Positions 44,703 to 53,485 of a DNA stretch of 64,000 nt are shown piece by piece. The stretch lies in assembly GCA_036504515.1 (NCBI GenBank), contig DASXVA010000011.1, positions 62,001 to 126,000 on the forward strand. Reading direction: 5' to 3'. Under the pieces are notes generated by a model, which saw only the letters and a list, made by a program, of their open reading frames with translations, did not search any database and had not been told where the DNA came from. Made by a program: the position numbers and the translations under genes. Source of the DNA: AWTP1-18 sp036504515 (lineage in GTDB: Bacteria; Pseudomonadota; Gammaproteobacteria; Burkholderiales; Rhodocyclaceae). The stretch's first letter is position 1; every line of letters starts with the position of its first letter.

Positions 44703-46328
44703 ATGGAAAACCTAGACGATCTGTTCCACCGACTTGAGCAACTGAATGAAGTGGGGGCTGCCTTATCCAAGGAACGGGATATTGAGCGTCTGCTGGAACG
44801 CATTCTGATTGCTGCCAAGGACATCACCCATGCCGATGGCGGGACGCTCTATCGGCTGACCGATGACCACGAGCACCTCCGCTTCGAGATCATGCGAACG
44901 GATTCTCTGGGTATCGCCTTGGGGGGCACTACCGGCAATCCAATCAAGCTGCCGGACTTGCCACTCCACGATGAAAACGGCAAGGCCAACAACGCCATGG
45001 TGGCGGCCTATGCAGCCATTCACGACCGGACTGTCAATATCGCGGATGCCTATACCGAAGCCGGTTTCGACTTTTCCGGCACCCGCAAATTCGACCAGAA
45101 AACCGGCTACACCTCGAAGTCCTTCCTGACGGTTCCCATGAAAAACCATGAGAACGAGATCATCGGTGTGTTGCAACTGATCAATGCCATTTCCCCCGCA
45201 ACAGGGGAGGTGGTTCCTTTTTCACCAGCCGACCAGCGACTGGCCGAGTCCCTGGCGTCCCAGGCTGCGATTGCCCTGACCAACCGGCAATTGATCTCTC
45301 AACTCGAAACACTGTTCGAATCTTTCATTGGCCTGATCAACTTGGCCATTGATGAAAAGTCGCCCTATACCGCCGGCCACTGCCAGCGGGTGCCCTCTCT
45401 GACGCTGATGTTGGCGGATGCGGTGAATCAGACCCAAAAGGGGCCCCTGAGCGATTTCGTCATGTCGGAGAAGGATCGCTACGAACTGAAGATTGCCGGC
45501 ATGCTGCATGATTGCGGCAAAGTCACAACCCCTGTTCATGTGGTGGACAAGGCGACCAAGCTGCAAACCATTTTTGATCGTATCCACATGGTGGACACCC
45601 GTTTTGAAGTGCTCAAGCGGGATGCGGAAATCGCGGCCCTGAAAAAACAGTTGGCTCTGAGGCAGGCAACGGATACCCCGGCGGAAGAAGCAGTGCAGAA
45701 GGAGTGTCAGGAAGCGCTTCGTGCCCTGGATACAGATCGGGATTTTCTGCGCAAGATCAACATCGGCGGCGAGGCCATGAAAGATGAGGATCAGGAGCGG
45801 GTACGTCGCATCGGAACCGAGAACCGCTGGTGCAATGCCGATGGCGTGATGACTGAGTTCTTGTCTGGTGACGAGATGGAAAACCTCTCCATTCGTGCCG
45901 GGACCCTCACGCAAAAAGAGCGCGAAATCATCAATTACCACATCGTTGCCACTATCAAAATGCTGGAGCAGCTTCCCTGGCCCAAGCATTTGCGGAACGT
46001 GCCTGAATACGCAGGGGGGCACCATGAGCGGATGGACGGCAAGGGGTATCCGAAGGGGCTCACTCGGGAACAAATGTCCCTACAAGCCCGGATTATGGGC
46101 ATTGCCGATATCTTCGAGGCCTTGACGGCGCGGGATCGGCCCTACAAGCCGCCCATGAAGATTTCCCAGGCGGTCAATATTCTGTCCAACTTTGCCAAGA
46201 CCGGCCACGTGGACCCGGATTTGTTCCGGGTATTCATGACGGAAGGGGTGTATCTCAAGTACGCCCACCAATACCTAGATCCGGGGCAGGTGGATGAGGT
46301 GGACGCAGCTGCTGTTCTAGGGGCGTAA
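44703..46328 (+). CDS. GAF-HD-GYP protein, candidate c-di-GMP phosphodiesterase
   Basis: The 541-residue protein has a GAF domain (about 15-195) and an HD-GYP domain with LHDCGK (HD at 269-270), NYH at 411-413, HHERMDGKGYP (440-450) and ARDRPYKPP. The motif set needed for c-di-GMP hydrolysis to GMP is present. Between the HD motif and the usual GTLTQKE segment about 105 extra residues (around 290-398) form a charged, coiled-coil-like insertion not found in typical HD-GYP domains. ATG 44703 is used because the GAF helix starts there and the frame upstream is the antisense-free tail of the ATPase gene. It is the last gene of the island, 37 bases behind the ATPase. Confidence 0.87.
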   Translation: MENLDDLFHRLEQLNEVGAALSKERDIERLLERILIAAKDITHADGGTLYRLTDDHEHLRFEIMRTDSLGIALGGTTGNPIKLPDLPLHDENGKANNAMVAAYAAIHDRTVNIADAYTEAGFDFSGTRKFDQKTGYTSKSFLTVPMKNHENEIIGVLQLINAISPATGEVVPFSPADQRLAESLASQAAIALTNRQLISQLETLFESFIGLINLAIDEKSPYTAGHCQRVPSLTLMLADAVNQTQKGPLSDFVMSEKDRYELKIAGMLHDCGKVTTPVHVVDKATKLQTIFDRIHMVDTRFEVLKRDAEIAALKKQLALRQATDTPAEEAVQKECQEALRALDTDRDFLRKINIGGEAMKDEDQERVRRIGTENRWCNADGVMTEFLSGDEMENLSIRAGTLTQKEREIINYHIVATIKMLEQLPWPKHLRNVPEYAGGHHERMDGKGYPKGLTREQMSLQARIMGIADIFEALTARDRPYKPPMKISQAVNILSNFAKTGHVDPDLFRVFMTEGVYLKYAHQYLDPGQVDEVDAAAVLGA

Positions 46329-46363
46329 GTTTTTATCCCGCGCGGAGTAGTGGGTAGTGCTGC

Positions 46364-47143
46364 CTAGGCGGTTTTGACGTAACCGATAGCCAAGGAAATA
46401 GCGTCGGCAGTTTCCTTGAGAATGGCAGCCCAGTCGGGTTTATGCCGATCTGATGGGGCGGAGATGGAGAGTCCTGCCACCAGCGAGCCCGAGTCATCCC
46501 GAACCGGGGCGGCAATGCAGCGCAAGCCCTGTTCGACTTCTTCCCGGTCAAAGGCAACACCGTGGCGGCGCACCCAGTCCAGTTCTTTTTCCAGGGCCGG
46601 CAGCGTGGTGATGGAACTTGGCGTGTGGCCGGGCAATCCGGTACGGCGCGCATAGTCCCGTACGCTGTCGGATTTGTCTTCAGCCAGATAGAGTTTGCCG
46701 ACGGAAGTCACGTGGAGCGGGGCACGGGCACCGACCAGATGGACGACCCGTACTGAGGAGCGGCCGCTGGAGGTTCTTTCCACATAGACGATTTCATCGC
46801 CTTGCCGAACCCCAAGATTGATGCTTTCCCCCAGGCGCTGGTGCAATTGCTGCATCAGGGGCATGGCGGCTTCGCGGATATTGATGCGGGACTTCACGAC
46901 ATTGCCCAGTTCCAGCAGGCGGATGCCCAAGCGATAGGTGCCACCGTCGCCTTTTTCGGCAAAGCCCGAGGCGGCCATGGCCGCCAGGATGCGGTGGGCA
47001 GTGGAGGGGTGGAGGTCGGTTTCCAGGGCCAGCTGCTTGAGGCTGACCGGGTCGTGGTAGTAAGAGAGCACATCAAGCAAACGCATCATGCGTTCAATAA
47101 CCTGAATGCCGCCCTTGGCCTCTGCCGTTTTTTCTGTTGCCAC
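46364..47143 (-). CDS. IclR-family transcriptional regulator
   Basis: The 259-residue regulator has an N-terminal winged helix (about 13-75: LKQLALETDLHPSTAHRILAAM) and a C-terminal ligand-binding IclR domain with the GSINLGV-like ESINLGVRQGDEIVYVE and GLRCIAAPV blocks. Such proteins usually control catabolic genes in response to small acids. The start is GTG 47143. A perfect inverted repeat lies just upstream (47157-47194) and is probably its own operator. No catabolic operon is adjacent; the next upstream gene on the same strand is DUF3124. Confidence 0.9.
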   Translation of the reverse strand: MATEKTAEAKGGIQVIERMMRLLDVLSYYHDPVSLKQLALETDLHPSTAHRILAAMAASGFAEKGDGGTYRLGIRLLELGNVVKSRINIREAAMPLMQQLHQRLGESINLGVRQGDEIVYVERTSSGRSSVRVVHLVGARAPLHVTSVGKLYLAEDKSDSVRDYARRTGLPGHTPSSITTLPALEKELDWVRRHGVAFDREEVEQGLRCIAAPVRDDSGSLVAGLSISAPSDRHKPDWAAILKETADAISLAIGYVKTA

Positions 47144-47156
47144 GTTTCAGACCTGT

Positions 47157-47194
47157 CATTTCACAAGGCGCTGAATGTATCACATTGTGAAATG
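47157..47194. promoter_or_regulatory. Long inverted repeat upstream of iclR, candidate operator
   Basis: CATTTCACAA (47157-47166) and TTGTGAAATG (47185-47194) form a perfect 10-bp inverted repeat with an 18-base centre, ending 14 bases before the IclR start codon. IclR proteins bind palindromic sites near their own promoters, so autoregulation is likely. The dyad TTGTGAAAT could also be searched for elsewhere in the genome to find targets. Confidence 0.6.
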
Positions 47195-47226
47195 CAGGCA
47201 AGGAAAGGCTTGCCTGGGCAGCAATC

Positions 47227-47706
47227 CTATTTCTTCAATACCCGGGCGGTCGTAATGAACACAACGCTGCGGGAGGCCCGGATATCTGCGTGAAGAGCTT
47301 CGACCAAAGGCGGATTGACGGGAGTGTCGGAAGACCAGAGGATGATGAAGTTGGCGCCGGAACCGCCGGAAACATCGGTATGGGGAACAAACAATTCCAG
47401 CGTACCCATAGGAGGGACGCTGCGGGGGGCGGGTACATATTCCTTCAACAGCTTGCCACCGGTGTCGTAGTAACGGGCCGAGGTGACGCGCAGGCTGTTT
47501 GCGCTGTCGGTGTTGCGGATGCTGATATGGGCCGAGGTCAGGGTTTCTCCGGGCTTGCCGGAACGGTCCAGGTCGCCGTGGTACAGGTGGGAGTAAATCG
47601 GCAGATAGAGGGATTGGCCGCTGGACAGGGCTTCCTGTGCATTCGCATTCATTGCGGCCAGCAGCATTATGGCCAGGGCGGCAAGACAGGTTCGAATCGG
47701 CTTCAT
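47227..47706 (-). CDS. Exported DUF3124 protein
   Basis: The 159-residue protein has a Sec signal peptide (MKPIRTCLAALAIMLLAAMNANA) and a mature domain beginning with YLPIYSHLYHGD, matching DUF3124 with its conserved SIRNTD and LLKEYV segments. Its function is unknown. The start overlaps the stop of the Kef-type antiporter gene by 4 bases, so the two are translated together and may form a periplasmic/inner-membrane pair. No membrane helix follows the signal. Confidence 0.82.
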   Translation of the reverse strand: MKPIRTCLAALAIMLLAAMNANAQEALSSGQSLYLPIYSHLYHGDLDRSGKPGETLTSAHISIRNTDSANSLRVTSARYYDTGGKLLKEYVPAPRSVPPMGTLELFVPHTDVSGGSGANFIILWSSDTPVNPPLVEALHADIRASRSVVFITTARVLKK

Positions 47707-49499
47707 GGTTTTTCTTTCTGGGTGGTGTCTGGTGCAGGATCTTTGCGCCGGATTTTTGCTAGCCCTCTTTTTATCACGCCAGCTCGCTCCTCTTTGTAGA
47801 AAGCGCGCAGAGAGGCATAGCGCTCGGAGCGGATCGCGCGGACGCGCAGGATGGCCTGCTCTGTGGGGATGCCCAGCTGGGAGAGGGTTTCCGCCGCAAT
47901 CATCAGGCTGCCTTCAAGGACCTCCGGGATGACTTCCGTTGCACCCGCGGCCTTCAGGCGGGGTACCGAGGATTCATTTTGGGTGCGGACCACAATGGGG
48001 ATATCCGGGCGGGCCTGCCGCACGACCCGCAATACCTGTTCGACCGAGTGTTGTTCCGGGTAAGTGATGACCACCACCCTTGCCCGCTCGATCCCCGCCG
48101 CATGAAGGATTTCAGCCCGGTCAGCATTGCCGAAAACCACCTTGCGGCCTTTGGTGGCAGCTTGACGGGTGCGCCGGGGATCGACATCCAGAGCGAGGAA
48201 GGGCACGTTTTCCCCTTCAAGAAAGTCGGCAATTCTTTCTCCGGTGCGACCATAGCCACAGAGGATCACATGCTGGTCGAAGGCTTCACTCTCCTCGGCC
48301 ACTTGTTGAACGACCTTTTTGCTCAGGCCACCGCGCTTGGTTCGGGCCATGTGATTGCCCAGATGCGCTGCTTGCGAGATCAGAAGGGGCGCCAGAAACA
48401 TGGACATCAGCATGGCGGCAATGGTGACTTGAAAGGTTTCGTTATTTACCAGCTTGTTGTCATGGGCCAATTCAATCAGGACCAGACCGAATTCCCCGGC
48501 TTGGGCCAGTTGTGCCGTGGTACGCAGGGCCACTTCCCGGGGGCTGCGGGCACCCAGGGATACCAGCATGACGACTAGCCCTTTGCCACCCACAAGCAGA
48601 AGTACGGCCATACCCAATAGATGAAGATGGCTGATGACGAAATGCAGGTCCAGCATCATGCCGACGGTGACGAAGAACAGGCCGAGCAGAATGTCGCGGA
48701 AAGGACGGATATCGGCTTCGACTTGGTGGCGGTAAGCCGTTTCGGAAATCAGCATGCCGCCGACAAAGGCACCCAGGGCCAAGGAGAGCCCGGTTTGTGC
48801 CGTGGCGTAGGCAAGGCCCACAACGATCCAGAGGGTGGTGAGGACGAAGAGTTCTTCCGAGCGGTGATGGGCGACCGCGTCGAACAGCGGTTTCATCAGG
48901 CGTTGGCCCACCCAGATCATCAAGGTAAGCACAATGACGGCCTGTACCAGGGCGGCGCCCAGGGTACGGAACAGGTCGCCAGCGGGTTCCGCCAGGGCCG
49001 GTAGCAGAATCAGACAGGGGACGACGGCGATATCCTGAAACAGCAGCACGCCCATGGTCTGGCGCCCGGAACGGGAATGCAGTTCAAAGCGCTCTGACAA
49101 CATCTTGGCAACGATAGCGGTGGAAGACATGGAAATGGCCAGACCAACAGCCAGGCCGGAACGCCAGTTCTGGCCGTAAATCAGAAATGTTGCGGCCATG
49201 GTACCGAGAGTGGTCATTACCATCTGGGCTGAGCCCAGGCCAAACACCAGGCCCCGCATGGCTTTGAGCCGGGTCAGGCTGAACTCAAGGCCGATGGAAA
49301 ACATCAGGAAGACGACACCAAACTCGGCGACCGTATCCACAGTTTCACTTTCTGCCAACAGCTTGAGCCCATGGGGACCAAAGGTCATGCCGACGGCCAG
49401 ATAGCCGAGCATGGGGGGCAAATTAAAACGCCGCGTGGCAGAAACAGCGCCAACGGCAGCAGAAAGCAAGAGAAGCAGGGAGAGCAATGAGTTATGCAT
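47703..49499 (-). CDS. Kef/YbaL-type CPA2 cation:proton antiporter with RCK domain
   Basis: The 598-residue protein has about twelve membrane helices in the CPA2 exchanger domain (1-385) and a cytoplasmic TrkA-N/RCK domain (about 410-530, GYGRTG Rossmann loop, FGNADRAEIL). A short C-terminal tail follows. Kef-like proteins export K+ in exchange for H+ under gating by NAD(H) or glutathione adducts. It lacks an obvious second TrkA-C domain. It is divergent from the plus-strand antiporter at 49595 with a 95-base gap and overlaps the DUF3124 gene. Confidence 0.9.
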   Translation of the reverse strand: MHNSLLSLLLLLSAAVGAVSATRRFNLPPMLGYLAVGMTFGPHGLKLLAESETVDTVAEFGVVFLMFSIGLEFSLTRLKAMRGLVFGLGSAQMVMTTLGTMAATFLIYGQNWRSGLAVGLAISMSSTAIVAKMLSERFELHSRSGRQTMGVLLFQDIAVVPCLILLPALAEPAGDLFRTLGAALVQAVIVLTLMIWVGQRLMKPLFDAVAHHRSEELFVLTTLWIVVGLAYATAQTGLSLALGAFVGGMLISETAYRHQVEADIRPFRDILLGLFFVTVGMMLDLHFVISHLHLLGMAVLLLVGGKGLVVMLVSLGARSPREVALRTTAQLAQAGEFGLVLIELAHDNKLVNNETFQVTIAAMLMSMFLAPLLISQAAHLGNHMARTKRGGLSKKVVQQVAEESEAFDQHVILCGYGRTGERIADFLEGENVPFLALDVDPRRTRQAATKGRKVVFGNADRAEILHAAGIERARVVVITYPEQHSVEQVLRVVRQARPDIPIVVRTQNESSVPRLKAAGATEVIPEVLEGSLMIAAETLSQLGIPTEQAILRVRAIRSERYASLRAFYKEERAGVIKRGLAKIRRKDPAPDTTQKEKP

Positions 49500-49594
49500 G
49501 GAGCTCAGTAGAGTGAGGCGGGGGCTGCAAAGTTCGCAGGAACAGCGCTTGCTAGAATCAGAGAATAATTTCCAATTGTAATGAAAGTCACCGC

Positions 49595-50836
49595 ATGGAA
49601 TCCTCCGCAGCTATTGAGTTAGCCAAACACATTTTGATGACGTTTGGACTCATCCTCGCCTTTGGTACTGCTTTTGGTCTGCTGGCGCAAAGAATCAAGG
49701 TTCCGGATGTGGCCGTCTTTCTGATTGTGGGCATGGCCTTAGGCCCTGGTGTTACCGGCTTGGTGGACATCAAGCCCGACTCCACGCTCAATCAACTCAT
49801 CCTGATTTTTGGTTCCTGCTACATTCTGTTCGATGGTGGTGCCTCGTTGCGCCTGAAGGTGTTGAAAGAGGTTTGGATCACCATTGTCATTATGGCTACG
49901 GTGGGCGTACTTATTACCGCATTCATTACTGCTGTTGCCGCATGGTATGTGTTCTCGCTGCCCTTTATCGTTGCGTTGCTGCTGGCTTCGACCCTTGCCT
50001 CTACCGATCCGGCGACCCTGGTGCCGGTTTTTAAACAGGTGAAAATCAAGGACAGGGTCGCGCAGACCGTGTTGTCCGAATCCGCTTTCAACGATGCCAT
50101 GGGGGCGATTGTTACGTTTGCCGTGTTGGGGCTGGCGATGGGCAACGGCGAATTTTCCCTTGGCGCATCCTTGCTTGATCTTGCTCAACAAGCCGGTATC
50201 GGACTGGTAGCAGGCGGTGTTTTGGGCTATCTCGCCGCTTTGCTGATCGCCCATGAGAAATACGCCTTCCTGCTGGAATACGCTCCAGTGGTGACACTGA
50301 TGGCAGTTATCGGTGCTTATTTGGGAGCCGATGGCCTTCATGCCAGCGGCTTCATGGCTGTGTTTGTTTTTGGCATCATCATCGGCAATAAGGATGTCTT
50401 CGGTTTTGAAATGCACGAAGGCGAGCAGGAAAAGATGGAAGACTTTGTCGCCACCACGGCCCTGGTCATGAGAATGTTCATTTTCATCCTGCTCGGCTCT
50501 CAAGTGGACTTCGCCTTGATGGCCAAGTACTGGGTTGGTGGTGTAGCGGTGGTACTGGTGTTCATTTTTGTGGCGAGACCCGCCACGGTGTTCCTGTGTG
50601 CTCTGCCGGACCGTCGTGCCAAGTGGTCACTCAAGGAAATGCTGTTCATGTGCTGGACCCGGGAAACCGGCGTTATTCCTGGTGCTTTGGCGGGATTGCT
50701 GGTGGGTCTGGGGGCGCCGGAAGCCAAGCTGATTGCCTCGGTCACCTTCATTGCCATTCTCAGCACTATTCTGCTGCAGGCAACTACCACCAAGTGGTTG
50801 GCCGGCAAGCTTGGTTTGCTGGTGGATGAAGGCTAG
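49595..50836 (+). CDS. NhaP-type (CPA1) cation/proton antiporter
   Basis: The 413-residue protein has about twelve helices with the CPA1 motifs: GPGVTGLVDI in the early part, LASTLASTDPATLVPVF and SESAFNDAMGAIVTF, the last holding the paired Asn-Asp that binds Na+ or K+. It has no cytoplasmic regulatory domain. It is placed back to back with the Kef-type gene, so both share a promoter region at 49500-49594. The ion preference cannot be told from sequence. Confidence 0.88.
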   Translation: MESSAAIELAKHILMTFGLILAFGTAFGLLAQRIKVPDVAVFLIVGMALGPGVTGLVDIKPDSTLNQLILIFGSCYILFDGGASLRLKVLKEVWITIVIMATVGVLITAFITAVAAWYVFSLPFIVALLLASTLASTDPATLVPVFKQVKIKDRVAQTVLSESAFNDAMGAIVTFAVLGLAMGNGEFSLGASLLDLAQQAGIGLVAGGVLGYLAALLIAHEKYAFLLEYAPVVTLMAVIGAYLGADGLHASGFMAVFVFGIIIGNKDVFGFEMHEGEQEKMEDFVATTALVMRMFIFILLGSQVDFALMAKYWVGGVAVVLVFIFVARPATVFLCALPDRRAKWSLKEMLFMCWTRETGVIPGALAGLLVGLGAPEAKLIASVTFIAILSTILLQATTTKWLAGKLGLLVDEG

Positions 50837-50843
50837 GTATTCT

Positions 50844-50887
50844 CTCTGTTCACGGCAATGGCTATTCAGCGATTGCCGTGAACAGAG
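50844..50887. terminator. Bidirectional hairpin terminator between convergent genes
   Basis: A perfect 16-bp stem (50844-50859/50872-50887) with a 12-base loop lies 7 bases after the antiporter stop and 31 bases beyond the stop of the convergent diguanylate cyclase gene. It lacks long T runs, but its position and length make a shared terminator likely. Confidence 0.7.
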
Positions 50888-50918
50888 GATTGAACGGCGT
50901 TAACACAACCGATAGAAA

Positions 50919-52529
50919 TCACTTTTCCGGCACATAAATACGGTAGTGATTTTTACCGGACTGTTTGGCCCGGTACATGGCGATGTCGGCATGGCGCAAG
51001 AGGGTTTCCGCATCGGAATAATCCCGGGGGAACACGGTCACGCCCAAGCTTGCACTGATCTGGAAGGTTTCGCCGCGGATTGCGTAGGGTTTTGCCATGT
51101 TTTGCATTACCCGATCCAGCGTGGGCTCGATTTCGTAGCCGTGCTCCAGTTCGGTCAGGATCAGAACGAATTCATCACCGCCAAGTCTGGCCACCGTGTC
51201 GCCCCCCCGCACCGCAGCAGTTAGCCGACCGGCAACTTCAACCAGAAGCGCATCGCCATAGACATGACCATGGTTGTCATTGACTGGCTTGAAGTCGTCA
51301 AGATCAAGAAAACAGACAGCGACCATCCGGTTGTAGCGGGTCGAATTCGAAATGGCTTGATTCATCCGGTCCATCATCAGGGCGCGGTTGGGCAGGCCGG
51401 TCAAACTATCCAGATTCACCAGTCGTTCCAGGTTGCGCTGGGTATTCTTCAGTTCGGTAATTTCAGTGAAGATCCCGACATAGTGCAAAAGATTCCCTGC
51501 GTCATCATGGACGGCATTGATGTCGAGGATTCCCGGGCAGAGGGATCCATCCTTGCGCCGATTCCATATTTCGCTATGCCACTTACCCGAGTAGTTGAGG
51601 GAGTGCCACATGGATTCGTAAAACGCAGCATCCTGTAGCCCCGAGTTGAGAATGCGGGGATTCTGGCCTTCAACCTCTTGCTGGGAATAGCCCATGATCC
51701 GGCTGAAGGCGTCGTTGATGCGCAGAATGTGGCGATTGGTATCGGTAATCAGGATCGCTTGCTGGGAATGATCGAAGATCATTGCATCCATGGAGAGTTT
51801 GTTCTTGACTGATATTTCGTCGGTAATGTCTCGAATGGTGCCGATCATCGACACCGGAGCACCGTCACAGTCGTAAGTGATCTTGCCATCCCCCTGTAAC
51901 CAGCGGGTTTCACCATTACTGGGCCGGCGTATCTGGTAGCTGCGATGAAAGCTCTGGCGTTGCAGAATGATTTCTTGCAGGTAATTTCTCATCTCCTCCC
52001 GGGATTCGGGAATTACCAGATTCAGCCATCCTTCCAAGGTGCGCGGATAGTCCTGATCAATACCGAAAATATTGGTCAGGATGTAGGGGCTTTCCCAAAG
52101 GTTGTGCTGCATGTCGTAGGTGAAATAGCCGATGCGGGCTATTTCCTGGGCCTGCTTCAACTGGCTTTGTTGTTCTTCCAGTTGATTCAGAGCAAGCTTC
52201 AGTTCCGTGATGTCGATGCAGTAGCCGATGAACCCGTTGCCCTCTGCATCGGCGACTGCTTGATCCCGTAGCCAGCGGTATTCGCCGTGTTGATTGCGCA
52301 GACGATATTCCGTGGTGAAGTGAAAGCAGCCAGCCGGGACGTTACCTTCCAGTATGTCCCGGTCTTCCGGCCAGACATTTTCCATCCAGCCTAGCCCTTG
52401 TTCCTGGGCTGCAGTTCTGCCGCTGAAGTCCAACCAGGCATCGTTGAACCAGTCCCTCGCACCCGTCAAATCACCATGCCAGATCAGCATGGGTGCTTTC
52501 TTGAAAATCTCCAGATCCGCCGCCTGCAT
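50919..52529 (-). CDS. Three-PAS diguanylate cyclase
   Basis: The 536-residue soluble protein has three PAS domains with PAC motifs (about 5-110, 125-240, 245-365; the second and third end in DITDEI and EITELK). A GGDEF domain at about 370-530 follows. The active site LGGDEF is intact and preceded five residues upstream by RGGD, the RxxD feedback site. No EAL domain is attached and no membrane helix is visible, so it should sense a cytoplasmic cue and make c-di-GMP. It is a single gene, separated from its neighbour by the hairpin at 50844. Confidence 0.92.
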   Translation of the reverse strand: MQAADLEIFKKAPMLIWHGDLTGARDWFNDAWLDFSGRTAAQEQGLGWMENVWPEDRDILEGNVPAGCFHFTTEYRLRNQHGEYRWLRDQAVADAEGNGFIGYCIDITELKLALNQLEEQQSQLKQAQEIARIGYFTYDMQHNLWESPYILTNIFGIDQDYPRTLEGWLNLVIPESREEMRNYLQEIILQRQSFHRSYQIRRPSNGETRWLQGDGKITYDCDGAPVSMIGTIRDITDEISVKNKLSMDAMIFDHSQQAILITDTNRHILRINDAFSRIMGYSQQEVEGQNPRILNSGLQDAAFYESMWHSLNYSGKWHSEIWNRRKDGSLCPGILDINAVHDDAGNLLHYVGIFTEITELKNTQRNLERLVNLDSLTGLPNRALMMDRMNQAISNSTRYNRMVAVCFLDLDDFKPVNDNHGHVYGDALLVEVAGRLTAAVRGGDTVARLGGDEFVLILTELEHGYEIEPTLDRVMQNMAKPYAIRGETFQISASLGVTVFPRDYSDAETLLRHADIAMYRAKQSGKNHYRIYVPEK

Positions 52530-52753
52530 GGCAGACTCACCTTCTTCTGTGTTTGACTAATCCGGGCACTATGGAATGTTGAGTATGGCTGTTCTTGATC
52601 TGGGGCAATGAAGACCCAAAAACTCCGGCGGTTCTATCCTTCGCCGTGACGTGCTTCACTTCTGCGTATCATCGGCTATCGCCAAGGACTTGTTCTTGGC
52701 TGAATTGCCAACGAACAGGTGCTCACGATGCCCCAATATTTACGGAGATTGAA

Positions 52754-53131
52754 ATGAAGAAAGCCGTGATCCTCTTTGGCCATGGCGCCCGTAATCCCGA
52801 ATGGGCGGAGCCGTTTCATCGCATCCGTGCCGCCATGCTGGTCAAGGAACCTGCTGTACCGGTAGCGTTGGGGTTTCTCGAGTTGATGCAACCTTCATTG
52901 GAGGAAGCCATTGATCAACTAGTCAAGGATGGTGCTGATGAATTGGTGATTGTTCCCATCTTCATGGCGGCTGGCAGCCACGTTAAAAAGGATTTGCCCC
53001 TGCTGGCAGCCGACGCCATGGATCGGCACGCCGGTTTGACGATCACGCTAGCACCACCGGTAGGGGAGGCGGTGCCGGTGATTGATGCCATGGCGACCTA
53101 CGCCTTGAATCCGCCACCTTTGGTCGAATAG
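52754..53131 (+). CDS. cbiX: Short CbiX-type sirohydrochlorin chelatase
   Basis: The 125-residue protein opens with KAVILFGHGARNPEW, with the metal/active-site His, and has the second His in FMAAGSHVKKDLP. This is the single-domain CbiX-S type that inserts Co or Fe into sirohydrochlorin. GGAG lies 7 bases before ATG 52754; the longer in-frame start at 52595 adds an unrelated leader. No cobalamin or sirohaem genes adjoin it in the window, so the metal specificity is open. Confidence 0.88.
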   Translation: MKKAVILFGHGARNPEWAEPFHRIRAAMLVKEPAVPVALGFLELMQPSLEEAIDQLVKDGADELVIVPIFMAAGSHVKKDLPLLAADAMDRHAGLTITLAPPVGEAVPVIDAMATYALNPPPLVE

Positions 53132-53158
53132 CTCCGGGGGGCTTAATAGTCCCGTTGC

Positions 53159-53464
53159 CTACATGACTGCCTTGAACAGTTCCAGTTGGGGCGGGCCTAG
53201 ATAGAGTTCCCGGGCACTGGCGCCGGCGTTGACGTGGGCCTTGCGGAAGGCCTCCGAGCGGGTCCAGTCCTCGAAGCTGTCTTCTGACTCCCAGACAGTA
53301 TGGGAGGCGAAGAGCGTGTACTCCTCTGTAGTGGCGCCCTGGAGAAGCTGAAACTCCCGGAAGCCCGGGACTTCGCTCAGGTAGCTTTCCCGTTTGCGCC
53401 AGATTTCAATGAATTCTTCTTCCCGGCCGGGAGCAATGCGAAAGCGGTTCATGGCGAGAAACAT
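53159..53464 (-). CDS. Antibiotic biosynthesis monooxygenase (ABM/IsdG-like) family protein
   Basis: The 101-residue ferredoxin-like protein has the ABM pattern: MNRFRIAPGREEEFIEIWRKR, then VPGFREFQLLQG, YTLFASHTVWESEDSFEDW and a conserved His in the KAH segment. Members include haem-degrading IsdG/HmoB proteins and cofactor-free oxygenases. A haem role would suit the adjacent chelatase gene, but this is only context. It is convergent with cbiX with a 27-base gap. Confidence 0.78.
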   Translation of the reverse strand: MFLAMNRFRIAPGREEEFIEIWRKRESYLSEVPGFREFQLLQGATTEEYTLFASHTVWESEDSFEDWTRSEAFRKAHVNAGASARELYLGPPQLELFKAVM

Positions 53465-53485
53465 GGGAACTCCTGAGATATTGAT

